From CAYWGR01 sp964458015 (GTDB lineage: Bacteria; Planctomycetota; Planctomycetia; Pirellulales; Thermoguttaceae): a stretch of DNA of 51,052 nt. The position numbers and the translations under genes were made by a program. Below, in pieces: positions 43,879 through 51,052 of the stretch; positions within the stretch are counted from its first letter, which is position 1; every line of letters begins with the position of its first letter. The notes beneath the pieces were generated by a model that searched no databases, was not told the DNA's origin, and saw nothing but the letters and a program-made list of their open reading frames with translations. Where the stretch lies: positions 1-51,052 of the forward strand of contig CAYWGR010000015.1 of NCBI GenBank assembly GCA_964458015.1, given 5' to 3'.

Positions 43879-44973
43879 ATGTTAAGGCATCCTTTTTTGG
43901 GTTTAGTTGTTGCTATGGCCTTATCGGTCACGGCCGTTGTTGTGCAAGCAGCAGAGCCTGTTGCGAAAGCCACGCGGCCCGATGGATCGCCGAATCGCGC
44001 CGTTTGGATGGCGCGAGGCTCTTTCGGCATGATGACCCATTACTTGATTACGCCGAAAGGGAACACTCCGGCCGAAAAAACCGCCGACCTGAATCGCATT
44101 GCCGACCAGTTTGACTTGGACGGTTTCGTTCGCCAGTTCCAAGAGACGGGCGCCGATTGGTTGATTTTTACGCTTGGTCAATGCACGGGTTATCTGTGCA
44201 GTCCCAATTCGTATTTGAGCACCAAAGACCCGGGACGCATGCCGCGTCGGGACATTGCCTTGGAGATTGCGAAGCGGTTGAAACCGCTCGGCAAACGCGT
44301 GATTCTTTATCTTCCTTCGGAGGCGGATGCCCGATTGATGCCGGAGCCGCTTGGTTTTGGAACGGAGGGTTACGCGGATCGTTACTTCGAGATGGTGCGG
44401 CAGTATTCGCTCAAATTCGGAACGCTTCATGATGGCTGGTGGTTTGATGCATGTGGCCCGCATCCGGATGAATACTGGAACAAATGGCTGGCGGCCTCGC
44501 GCGCGGGCAACAGCGAATCGGCGGTGGCCTTCAGCGGCGCGGAATTCTGCACCGGCGGGCCCGTCAATCCAGTGTGCAAATTGTCGGATTATCACGCCGG
44601 CGAGATTCATCTGCTGGAAGACAGCAAGATTCGCCGCGATTTTTTGTATCCGCCGGGCGAATTGTATATCACGGCGGATTGCAAGCTGCGTAAACGGGGG
44701 CAGGAAGCTCGTTTCTATATGCCCGACGGCCCGCAAATCGACGGCGTTCAATGGCATGGACTTTTGCCGATTGATTTGACGTTCAATCCGGCGGTGCCGA
44801 ATCAGTATTGCCACTATACCGACAAGGAGTTGCTCGATTTCGTGCAGCAAGTTAAACGGGTTGGCGGAGCGGTAACGATCAACGTGCCGATCGACATTGA
44901 GACCGGGCACATTCCGGCGGACAGCCACTCGCAGCTTGTGCGGTTGTCGAAGGCGTTGGCCGCGCCGAAGTAA
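43879..44973 (+). CDS. Secreted GH29-like (alpha-L-fucosidase-like) protein
   Basis: A protein of 364 residues from ATG 43879, preceded by TTGGAGGAATCCC; an ATG at 43852 overlapping the dus stop is less likely. The signal peptide MLRHPFLGLVVAMALSVTAV ends near VQA-AEP. The protein follows the GH29 barrel pattern in shortened form: WMARGSFGMMTHYLITPKG, FVRQFQETGADWLIFTLGQ and HDGWWFDACGPHPDEYW, where D190 sits at the GH29 nucleophile position. It is smaller than typical fucosidases (about 400-450 residues or more) and lacks a C-terminal beta-sandwich. Activity and sugar specificity are uncertain. Confidence 0.62.
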   Translation: MLRHPFLGLVVAMALSVTAVVVQAAEPVAKATRPDGSPNRAVWMARGSFGMMTHYLITPKGNTPAEKTADLNRIADQFDLDGFVRQFQETGADWLIFTLGQCTGYLCSPNSYLSTKDPGRMPRRDIALEIAKRLKPLGKRVILYLPSEADARLMPEPLGFGTEGYADRYFEMVRQYSLKFGTLHDGWWFDACGPHPDEYWNKWLAASRAGNSESAVAFSGAEFCTGGPVNPVCKLSDYHAGEIHLLEDSKIRRDFLYPPGELYITADCKLRKRGQEARFYMPDGPQIDGVQWHGLLPIDLTFNPAVPNQYCHYTDKELLDFVQQVKRVGGAVTINVPIDIETGHIPADSHSQLVRLSKALAAPK

Positions 44974-44976
44974 AAT

Positions 44977-45041
44977 GGCGGGCCTTCGCTTCGCTTGACC
45001 CGCCCTACGGAAAACGGATCAGCCTACGGAAAACGGATCAG
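44977..45041. repeat. Half-copy C of the dispersed palindromic repeat plus a 19-bp tandem duplication
   Basis: Begins 4 bases after the GH29-like stop. It matches the right arm of copies A and B (GGCGGGCCTTCGCTTCGCTT onward) but the left arm is absent. CCTACGGAAAACGGATCAG then occurs twice in direct tandem (45004-45022, 45023-45041); the same string, slightly changed, flanks copy A. Confidence 0.7.
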
Positions 45042-45122
45042 CCTCGGACACGCCGGCGGGTGTAATAATTTCTTATGGTCAAGTTGTGTTGTTTAGCTAC
45101 TACCGGGTTAGCTTGGCAACGG

Positions 45123-45226
45123 GGCCGCCGTACCGGCGGCCGCTAAACGGTTATGCAATCCTCGCACATTCCGGGAGCTGTTAGCTCCCGGCGGATTTTG
45201 CGGTTCGCGGATAAACCGCAAAATCC
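45123..45226. repeat. Cluster of three perfect hairpins including copy 2 of the 30-base repeat
   Basis: Hairpin 1: GGCCGCCG / CGGCGGCC with TAC loop (45123-45141). Hairpin 2: CCGGGAGCT / AGCTCCCGG (45171-45191), inside the 30-base repeat 45163-45192 shared with 720-749. Hairpin 3: a 13-bp stem GGATTTTGCGGTT and its complement (45193-45226) with an 8-base loop. Together with half-copy C they fill the 382-base gap 44974-45355; no gene is present. They could end transcription of the GH29-like gene. Confidence 0.75.
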
Positions 45227-45355
45227 ATTACTGCACCCGTGCCGGTTGCGCTAGTTGACGAAATCGGAGATTTGCGGCAGACTGAAAGCCAACGCGGTGA
45301 AAAAATCGGGTTACGCATCTTTCTTCACTGCGATTCTAACAAGGAGAAGCGAAGG

Positions 45356-46105
45356 ATGTTGCTCCTCAGTCGATCGTGGGCTGTCGTTCTCACGGCCGCG
45401 CTGGCCGTGATTTCCGATGGATGTCAAAAGAAACCGGAAGAAAAACAACCGGAGCATAAGTTTGTTGCTTCTTCGGTGAAACATGAGCCTGTTGCTTCGC
45501 CTGCCGAATCCATGGCAACGGAACAAGCTTCAGAGGCAAGTGCAGAATCGAAGACGGCGGCTGCTCGACGAAAAAAGCCCGAGGCTCCACTTGCCCCGGC
45601 GACGATTCCCAAAGTTGAGCTAAGCGGCGAGTTGCGAGAATCTTGCTTGCTGAACGTCGGCGACACGATGCCGAAGGTTGAATTGGTGGATTTGGAAGGT
45701 AAGTCGCACAGTTTAGAAAGTCTGTACGGCCAAAAGCTGACGGTCGTATGTTTCTGGACGGTCGGGTCAACGCGGCGCGCGCAACTTGTGAGCGCGGACG
45801 CTTTGCAGGATTTGATGAAGCATGTTGCCGAGCCCTTTGCCGAAAAGGGGGTTCGGGTGGTAGGCATCAATGTGCAGGATGCGGCCAAGGCAGTTCTGCA
45901 GGAAGTTGAGCAGGCGGGTGTCGGGTACCCCGTATTGATGGATTCGGAGGGTGCAACATTCGCAAAAGTGGCCAAAGACGCCCGGATGCCCCGGGTGTTT
46001 TTGCTGGATAGCACCGGCCGGGTGCTTTGGTTCGATGTCGAGTATTCTCGGGGTTCAAGGCGGGATCTGCTGTTGGGTATTCGAGTTGGCTTGGGGGAGC
46101 TATAA
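45356..46105 (+). CDS. TlpA/peroxiredoxin-like thioredoxin-fold lipoprotein without redox cysteines
   Basis: A protein of 249 residues from ATG 45356 with AAGGAG about 9 bases upstream. The N-terminus (MLLLSRSWAVVLTAALAVIS then DGC) resembles a lipoprotein signal with an imperfect lipobox. Residues about 25-95 are a Lys/Glu/Ala-rich linker. A thioredoxin fold follows: GDTMPKVELVDLEGKSHSLE, LTVVCFWTVGSTRRAQLVSA, GVGYPVLMDSEGATFAKVAK and MPRVFLLDSTGRVLWF with the cis-proline. The CxxC expected after the CFW segment reads VGSTRR, so the protein cannot act as a normal disulfide reductase. It may be a binding or structural protein at the cell envelope. Confidence 0.75.
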   Translation: MLLLSRSWAVVLTAALAVISDGCQKKPEEKQPEHKFVASSVKHEPVASPAESMATEQASEASAESKTAAARRKKPEAPLAPATIPKVELSGELRESCLLNVGDTMPKVELVDLEGKSHSLESLYGQKLTVVCFWTVGSTRRAQLVSADALQDLMKHVAEPFAEKGVRVVGINVQDAAKAVLQEVEQAGVGYPVLMDSEGATFAKVAKDARMPRVFLLDSTGRVLWFDVEYSRGSRRDLLLGIRVGLGEL

Positions 46106-46238
46106 TTGGGGGGAAATGGAACAGGGCCGGCTAGGGCCGTGTGGGTTTTGGTTCATAAACGGCCCAGATTCACGTTCCCTGCGAAGTTTTCCTTGTGATC
46201 AACAAAACTAGCTGTACTGTTTTCGGAAGTCCCCCAAA

Positions 46239-47135
46239 GTGTCGCGTTCCAGAGAAGAAAACCTCGGCGTCGATGTTCGCTCCGGCGTATTGCGGGTGGC
46301 GATGGCGCAGATTGCGCCCGTATTAGGCGATTTGCAGCGTAATATCGCCTTGCACATCGCGCAGATCGAGGCGGCCCGGCGTGAACATGCGGATTTGATC
46401 GTCTTTCCCGAGCTATCGCTGACGGGTTATTTTCTCCGCGATATGGTGCCCGACTTGGCCATTTCACCGGAGGGGCCTGAGATCGGCCAGTTGATCGAGG
46501 CGGCCGGTTCCATGGCGCTGGTGGTCGGTTTGGTGGAAGAGACACCCCGGCACCGGTTTTACAATGCCGCTTTGTATGCCGAGGGCGGCCGGGTGGTTCA
46601 CGTTCACCGGAAAGTTTATCTGCCGACCTACGGGCTGTTCGACGAGCAGCGGTATTTTGCGGCCGGCGACCGTTTTTTCGCTTTCGACACGGCGCGGTTT
46701 GGCCGGGTCGGCATTTTGGTATGTGAAGATTTCTGGCATCTCTCGGCCGCGGCGATCATGCAGGCGGAAGAGGTCGATATGCTGATCTGCACGGCCAATT
46801 CGCCTGCCCGAGGCGTAGACGGCGCGAAAGTACACACGGCGGAAACCTACGAGCAACTGACCAAGGCTTTTGCACAATTGTTGGGCGCGGCGGTCATAGT
46901 GGTGAATCGCGTAGGTTTTGAAGATGGACTTTGTTTTTGGGGCGGCAGCATGGCCGTCGGGCCGGATGGTCGGACAATGGCCCAGGCGCCCATGTTCGAC
47001 GAATCGCTTTGCGTGGCTGGGTTCGATTCGTCCGAGTTGCGTCGCCAGCGACTCATCACGCCGCTTGGCCGCGACGAGCGGCTATTGGTCACGATCGAGG
47101 AATTCAATCGCATTAAACGTCGCCGCTATGAATAA
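46239..47135 (+). CDS. Nitrilase-superfamily amidase, probable glutaminase partner of NadE
   Basis: A protein of 298 residues with a GTG start at 46239 (MSRSREENLGVDVRSG), GGAAG about 10 bases upstream. The Glu-Lys-Cys triad is complete: E58 (FPELSLTGY), K125 (HRKVYLPTYGLFDE) and C162 (LVCEDFWH). The HRKVYLPTYGLFDE form matches the amidase domain of glutamine-dependent NAD synthetases. It overlaps nadE by 8 bases (ATGAATAA), so here the two domains normally fused in one chain are separate but translationally coupled. It would supply ammonia from glutamine. Confidence 0.88.
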   Translation: MSRSREENLGVDVRSGVLRVAMAQIAPVLGDLQRNIALHIAQIEAARREHADLIVFPELSLTGYFLRDMVPDLAISPEGPEIGQLIEAAGSMALVVGLVEETPRHRFYNAALYAEGGRVVHVHRKVYLPTYGLFDEQRYFAAGDRFFAFDTARFGRVGILVCEDFWHLSAAAIMQAEEVDMLICTANSPARGVDGAKVHTAETYEQLTKAFAQLLGAAVIVVNRVGFEDGLCFWGGSMAVGPDGRTMAQAPMFDESLCVAGFDSSELRRQRLITPLGRDERLLVTIEEFNRIKRRRYE

Positions 47136-47967
47136 CGATTCGCTAGACCGATATCTGAAGATCAATCCGGAACTGGTTGCGGAGATTCTCTGCCGGTTTA
47201 TACGGGTAGAGATACGCCGCGCGGGGTTCGAGCGCGCGGTCGTGGGGCTTTCGGGCGGCATTGATTCGAGCGTGGTCGTGTTTTTGTGCGCTCGGGCGTT
47301 GGGGGCGAAGAATGTGTTGGCCGTCACGATCCCTTACAAGACGTCGAGCGAAGCCACGCGGCGCGACAGTCAGGCGGTGGTGGATCAACTGGGCGTTCAG
47401 ACGGTCAATGTGCCGATCACAGCGCAGATTGACGCCTATTTCGCCCAGTTTCCCGATGCCGCGCAGCTTCGGCTGGCCAATAAATGCGCCCGAGAGCGGA
47501 TGACCGTGCTTTACGACCAAAGCGCTGCGTTTCAGGCATTGGTGGCCGGCACAAGCAATAAGAGCGAGTTGCTTTTGGGCTACGGCACGCAATTCGGCGA
47601 CATGGCCTCGGCCATCAATCCGGTGGGCGACCTTTACAAAACGCAGCTTTACGGATTGGCCGCTTATTTGGGCGTGCCGGATTCGATTTTGCACAAGGAG
47701 CCAACCGGCGATCTTTGGGTGGGGCAAACCGACGAGGGAGAGTTGGGCTTTTCCTATGCCGAGGTGGATCGGCTGCTGGTGTTGATGGTCGATCGCCGGT
47801 GGCGGCGTTCCGAGCTTTTGCAGGCCGGTTTCGATGCCGTGTTCGTCGACCGCGTGGCGACGATGATTCGGCGAAACCACTATAAACGCCGGATGCCGGT
47901 TATTGCCAAGCTGTCGCATCGCACAATGGATCGGGATTTTCGTTACGCCCGGGATTGGGGAACTTGA
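47128..47967 (+). CDS. nadE: NAD+ synthetase
   Basis: A protein of 279 residues from ATG 47128 (MNNDSLDRYLKINPELVAE), typical for the stand-alone synthetase. The ATP-pyrophosphatase P-loop SGGIDSS lies at residues 42-48, followed by IPYKTSSEATRRDS, AGTSNKSELLLGYGTQFGD and KEPTGDLWVGQTDEGELGFSY. It adenylates nicotinate adenine dinucleotide and amidates it to NAD+. Frame overlap with the upstream amidase suggests a complex. The kinase gene starts 5 bases later. Confidence 0.94.
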   Translation: MNNDSLDRYLKINPELVAEILCRFIRVEIRRAGFERAVVGLSGGIDSSVVVFLCARALGAKNVLAVTIPYKTSSEATRRDSQAVVDQLGVQTVNVPITAQIDAYFAQFPDAAQLRLANKCARERMTVLYDQSAAFQALVAGTSNKSELLLGYGTQFGDMASAINPVGDLYKTQLYGLAAYLGVPDSILHKEPTGDLWVGQTDEGELGFSYAEVDRLLVLMVDRRWRRSELLQAGFDAVFVDRVATMIRRNHYKRRMPVIAKLSHRTMDRDFRYARDWGT

Positions 47968-47972
47968 TTGCC

Positions 47973-49070
47973 ATGTCCTCGAACCTCCGACATGATGTCG
48001 CCGGCGTATCCCGCCAATTTCAGATTCTCGGCGATTATATCGGCGCGGAGCCCTACGGCAGCGGGCATATCAACGATACCTATCGGGCCGTTTACGACCA
48101 GGCCGGGGCGACGGTTCGCTATATTCACCAGCGCATCAATCATGAGGTTTTCAAGAATCCGCCGGCGCTGATGGAGAATATCCGCCGGGTGACGGAGCAT
48201 ATTCGCGGCAAGCTGGGCGAGCAAAGCGGCGCAAGCCGGCGGACGCTCTGTTTGGTGCCTGCCCGAGACGGACAGTGTTTCTTCCGCGATACGGACGGCA
48301 ATTTCTGGCGGACTTATTTGTTTGTCGAGGGCGCGCGAACGTTTGATGCGTTGGAATCGGCCGCGCAGGCATTCGAGGGCGCGAAGGCGTTTGGGCAATT
48401 CCAGCGGTTGCTGGCCGATCTGCCGTTGCCGCGATTGCATGACACGATCCCTGATTTTCATAACACGCCGAAACGTTATGCGGCCTTGGACGAAGCGGTG
48501 AAAGCCGATCGGCTGAATCGAGCCAAGTCGGCCGCGGCGGAGATCGAGTTTGCCCTGGGACGCGAGGCCATGACTCATGTGTTGCTCGATTTGCACCGGG
48601 AAGGAACCATTCCCGAACGGATTACGCACAACGACACGAAATTCAACAATGTGATGCTCGACGATGCCACCCGCGAGGGTCTTTGCGTGATCGACCTGGA
48701 TACGGTCATGCCGGGGCTTGCGTTATACGATTTTGGCGACATGGTTCGGACGGCCACCAGCCCGGCGTTGGAAGATGAACGCGATTTATCGAAAGTGCGG
48801 ATGGTGATGCCGATGTACGAAGCCCTGGTGAGGGGATATCTTGCCTCGGTGGGCGACATTCTCAACTCGACGGAAAAGCAATATTTGGCATTTTCGGGCA
48901 AACTTATCACCTATGAGATTGGCATTCGGTTCCTAACCGATTATCTTAATGGCGACGTATACTTCAAGATAAGACGCGAGAGACATAATCTCGACCGATG
49001 CCGCACCCAGTTTAAGCTCATCGAATCGATCGAGGAGCAGGAATCCCAGATGCGGAAATTAGCGGAGTAA
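47973..49070 (+). CDS. Phosphotransferase-family sugar kinase, NahK-like
   Basis: A protein of 365 residues from ATG 47973 (MSSNLRHDVAGVSRQFQIL), 5 bases after nadE. The aminoglycoside-phosphotransferase fold is shown by GHINDTYRAVY (nucleotide loop), the catalytic ITHNDTKFNNVMLDD with D221 and the metal-binding VIDLDTVMPGLALYDFGD. This arrangement matches N-acetylhexosamine 1-kinases of the bifidobacterial lacto-N-biose pathway. It would phosphorylate GlcNAc/GalNAc-type sugars at C1, fitting the secreted hexosaminidases of this genome. Substrate is inferred. Confidence 0.82.
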   Translation: MSSNLRHDVAGVSRQFQILGDYIGAEPYGSGHINDTYRAVYDQAGATVRYIHQRINHEVFKNPPALMENIRRVTEHIRGKLGEQSGASRRTLCLVPARDGQCFFRDTDGNFWRTYLFVEGARTFDALESAAQAFEGAKAFGQFQRLLADLPLPRLHDTIPDFHNTPKRYAALDEAVKADRLNRAKSAAAEIEFALGREAMTHVLLDLHREGTIPERITHNDTKFNNVMLDDATREGLCVIDLDTVMPGLALYDFGDMVRTATSPALEDERDLSKVRMVMPMYEALVRGYLASVGDILNSTEKQYLAFSGKLITYEIGIRFLTDYLNGDVYFKIRRERHNLDRCRTQFKLIESIEEQESQMRKLAE

Positions 49071-49079
49071 TCGAAGAAA

Positions 49080-49889
49080 ATGGACAAGTTGGTAGTTCTC
49101 GCTCGAGGTTTGGGCACACGGATGCGGAAAGCGGACGGTGAGGCCGCCTTGGATGCCAAGCAGGCCGCGATGGCCGATACCGGCATCAAGGCCATGATCT
49201 CGATTGGCCGGCCGTTTTTGGATTACGTTTTATCGGCGGCTGCCGACGCGGGCTATCGGCAAGTATGCTTGATTATCGGTCCTGAACAAGAGGCCATACG
49301 AAAATACTACGGGGGCGAGATCGCTCTCGAACGGCTGAGCGTGTCGTTTGCCTGCCAGCCCGAGCCGAAGGGCACGGCCGACGCCGTGGCGGCCGCCGAG
49401 GCGTTTGCGGGCGATGATCCGTTCGCCGTGATCAATTCCGACAACTATTATCCGGTCGAAGCATTGCGAGGGCTCCGCGAGGAAGCAGGTTGTGCCGTGG
49501 CGCTGTTCGAGCGGGACGCCATGTTGGCCCAGGGCAACATTCCGGCGGATCGAATCAAGCGGTTCGCCGTCGGCAAGATCAATGGCGAGGGGCTTTTGGA
49601 GCGGATTTTAGAAAAACCCGACGAAGCCACGCTGGCTGCGCTGCCGCAACCGCTTTGGGTCAGCATGAATTGCTGGCGGTTTGGCCCGTCGATTTTCGAG
49701 GCGTGCCGGTCGATTGGTTTATCGCCGCGCGGCGAGTTGGAATTGACCGACGCGGTGCAATATGCCATCGGCACGTTGAACGAACCGTTTTACGCGGTGA
49801 AAGTGCGCGCGTCGGTGTTGGATATGACAAGCCGCGGCGATATTGCGTCCGTGGCGGCGATTTTGGCGGATACCAAGGTGCGGTTATGA
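49080..49889 (+). CDS. Sugar-phosphate nucleotidyltransferase
   Basis: A protein of 269 residues. The N-terminus MDKLVVLARGLGTRMRKADG is the nucleotidyltransferase P-loop signature (LAxGxGTRM with Arg for the usual Ala/Gly), then LDAKQAAMADTGIKAMISIG and PFLDYVLSAAADAGY. EPKGTADAVAAAEAF and the metal-binding NSDNYYP follow. It would couple a sugar-1-phosphate to a nucleoside triphosphate. An unusual 20-residue insert (KADGEAALDAKQAAMADTG) separates the loop from the first helix. Nine bases follow the kinase stop, and its own stop overlaps the next start (ATGA), so the three genes form one unit. Confidence 0.85.
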   Translation: MDKLVVLARGLGTRMRKADGEAALDAKQAAMADTGIKAMISIGRPFLDYVLSAAADAGYRQVCLIIGPEQEAIRKYYGGEIALERLSVSFACQPEPKGTADAVAAAEAFAGDDPFAVINSDNYYPVEALRGLREEAGCAVALFERDAMLAQGNIPADRIKRFAVGKINGEGLLERILEKPDEATLAALPQPLWVSMNCWRFGPSIFEACRSIGLSPRGELELTDAVQYAIGTLNEPFYAVKVRASVLDMTSRGDIASVAAILADTKVRL

Positions 49890-51052
49890 TCGAACTATCC
49901 TATCCCGGTGATTTGACCGATCCCGATGGATTGATTCCGCAACTATCGACAACCGGTTTGAGTTACGAAGCGTGCCAATCGAAGGCCCGGTTGTTCGGCA
50001 AGGCCGCGGCGGCGTTGTCGGTTACGGGAGCCGACGTTCATACTCAGCCGCTCTTGGCGTTTTTCGTGCCGGGTCGCATCGAAGTATTGGGCAAGCATAC
50101 CGATTACGCCGGCGGGCGCGCGCTGGTTGCCGCCTTGGAACATGGGTTTTGCATGGTTGCGATGCCGCGCAACGATCGCCAGATTACGATTATCGATGCG
50201 CGGAACGGCGAAACGTTGCGATTTCATGCCGATTCGGAAATGACCGTGCAGAAAGTCGCATGGTCGAAATATCCGATGACGGTTGCCCAACGGATCGCGC
50301 GGAATTTTCCAGGCTCCACCCGGGGAGCGGATATTGCGTTTGTCAGCGATTTGCCCGCGGCCGCGGGTTTGAGCAGTTCGAGCGCGCTGATGACGGGCAT
50401 TTTTTTGGTGCTGTCGGAAGTGAACCAATTGCCCGCCCGGGATGAATACTGGCACGACATCGGCAACAAGATCGACTTGGCCAATTATCTCGGCTCGATC
50501 GAGATTGGGCGGAGTTTCGGCAACCTTGAGGGCGACGAAAAAGCCGGTGATTTCGGCGGCAGCGAAGACATGATCGCCATTCATTGCTCCGAGCCGAATC
50601 ACATCAGCCAATATGCCTTTTGTCCCGTCGAATTCGAAAAGATGCTGCCGTTGCCGGCCGATCACGTGTTTGCGATTGGTTGCAGCGGCGTAGCAATCGA
50701 GCAAACGGCGGACTCCTTGGAAAAGCGCCAGGCAACGATGCAAATGGCATCGGCATTAACCGAACTTTGGCGGCGCGAGACCGGGCGAGACGATTCGCAC
50801 TTGGCCGCTGCGCTGGGCAGTTCGCCTGACGCCGCCGAGCGGCTCGCGCATTTATTGGGGACGGTTGATACGGGCACGTTCGATCGCTCTGCTCTTTTGG
50901 CTCGGCTCGAACATTTCATGATCGAGAGCGGCAAGCTTATTCCCGAGGCGGGCGATGCGTTGACGGTAGGCGATCTTCGCACCTTTGGGCGGCTGGTTGA
51001 TCGTTCGCAGCATACGGCCGAGCGGCGGCTTGGCAATCAAACGCCCGAGACG
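49886..51052 (+). CDS. Galactokinase-like GHMP kinase, C-terminus cut by window edge
   Basis: The frame starts at ATG 49886 and stays open to the end (389 codons). The galactokinase signature region is VPGRIEVLGKHTDYAGGRAL (residues 62-81), and GHMP motif 2 is SDLPAAAGLSSSSALMTG (154-171). In galactokinases the first motif reads GEHTDY; here Lys70 replaces the substrate-contacting Glu, so a different sugar is possible. The third GHMP motif would lie beyond the edge. With the NahK-like kinase and the nucleotidyltransferase it makes a compact sugar activation set. Confidence 0.85.
   Translation, partial: MIELSYPGDLTDPDGLIPQLSTTGLSYEACQSKARLFGKAAAALSVTGADVHTQPLLAFFVPGRIEVLGKHTDYAGGRALVAALEHGFCMVAMPRNDRQITIIDARNGETLRFHADSEMTVQKVAWSKYPMTVAQRIARNFPGSTRGADIAFVSDLPAAAGLSSSSALMTGIFLVLSEVNQLPARDEYWHDIGNKIDLANYLGSIEIGRSFGNLEGDEKAGDFGGSEDMIAIHCSEPNHISQYAFCPVEFEKMLPLPADHVFAIGCSGVAIEQTADSLEKRQATMQMASALTELWRRETGRDDSHLAAALGSSPDAAERLAHLLGTVDTGTFDRSALLARLEHFMIESGKLIPEAGDALTVGDLRTFGRLVDRSQHTAERRLGNQTPET

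Overview
This 51 kb window looks like a chromosomal contig from a planctomycete, most likely a Pirellulales-type bacterium. That placement rests on protein content: futalosine-pathway MqnA, the N-terminal-HTH plus receiver regulator, CehA/McbA-like secreted proteins, many secreted glycoside hydrolases, and DUF1854 with its ABC partner. I could not search a database. No rRNA, tRNA, CRISPR array, prophage or transposase gene was recognised. A 10-N scaffold gap at 34075-34084 shows that this is a draft assembly.

Layout. 1-8113 (mostly minus strand) is housekeeping: mqnA (cut by the left edge), smc, a FlgI-like/HEAT lipoprotein, then a tight dnaJ-like/rnpA/yidD cluster. 8325-13478 holds a CehA/McbA-like secreted protein without its metal-binding histidines, a VapBC toxin-antitoxin pair with a palindromic operator candidate, a winged-helix AAA ATPase and an RluA-type pseudouridine synthase. 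13564-24246 is a glycan-foraging region: a GH78 rhamnosidase; a long non-coding stretch with five consecutive perfect hairpins upstream of an HTH-receiver regulator; then a minus-strand unit of an AraC regulator, a GH20 hexosaminidase, a frameshifted GH89 alpha-N-acetylglucosaminidase and a URO-D-like protein.

24559-35827 carries a GT39-type membrane glycosyltransferase with an in-frame palindromic repeat, a polyprenyl diphosphate synthase, a PGPGW membrane protein, and cyanophycin synthetase with the ABC exporter and DUF1854 protein known to travel with it. 35824-42599 (minus) is an exopolysaccharide operon with four-base start/stop overlaps: Wzz-like protein, sugar transferase with an N-terminal degenerate GGDEF-like domain, flippase, O-antigen ligase/polymerase and GT4 glycosyltransferase. 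A MITE-like element splits it in the middle. 42896-51052 (plus) has a tRNA-dihydrouridine synthase, a GH29-like secreted protein, a cysteine-less TlpA-like lipoprotein, a two-gene NAD synthetase and a three-gene sugar salvage set (NahK-like kinase, nucleotidyltransferase, galactokinase-like kinase cut by the right edge).

How it fits together. Secreted GH78, GH20, GH89 and GH29-like enzymes would release rhamnose, N-acetylhexosamines and fucose from complex glycans. The sugar kinase/nucleotidyltransferase set could activate the released sugars. The exopolysaccharide operon and prenyl synthase could serve surface polymer synthesis, and cyanophycin would store nitrogen. The intergenic regions are rich in palindromic repeats of several families. 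The least explained signal is the hairpin array at about 16331-16456.
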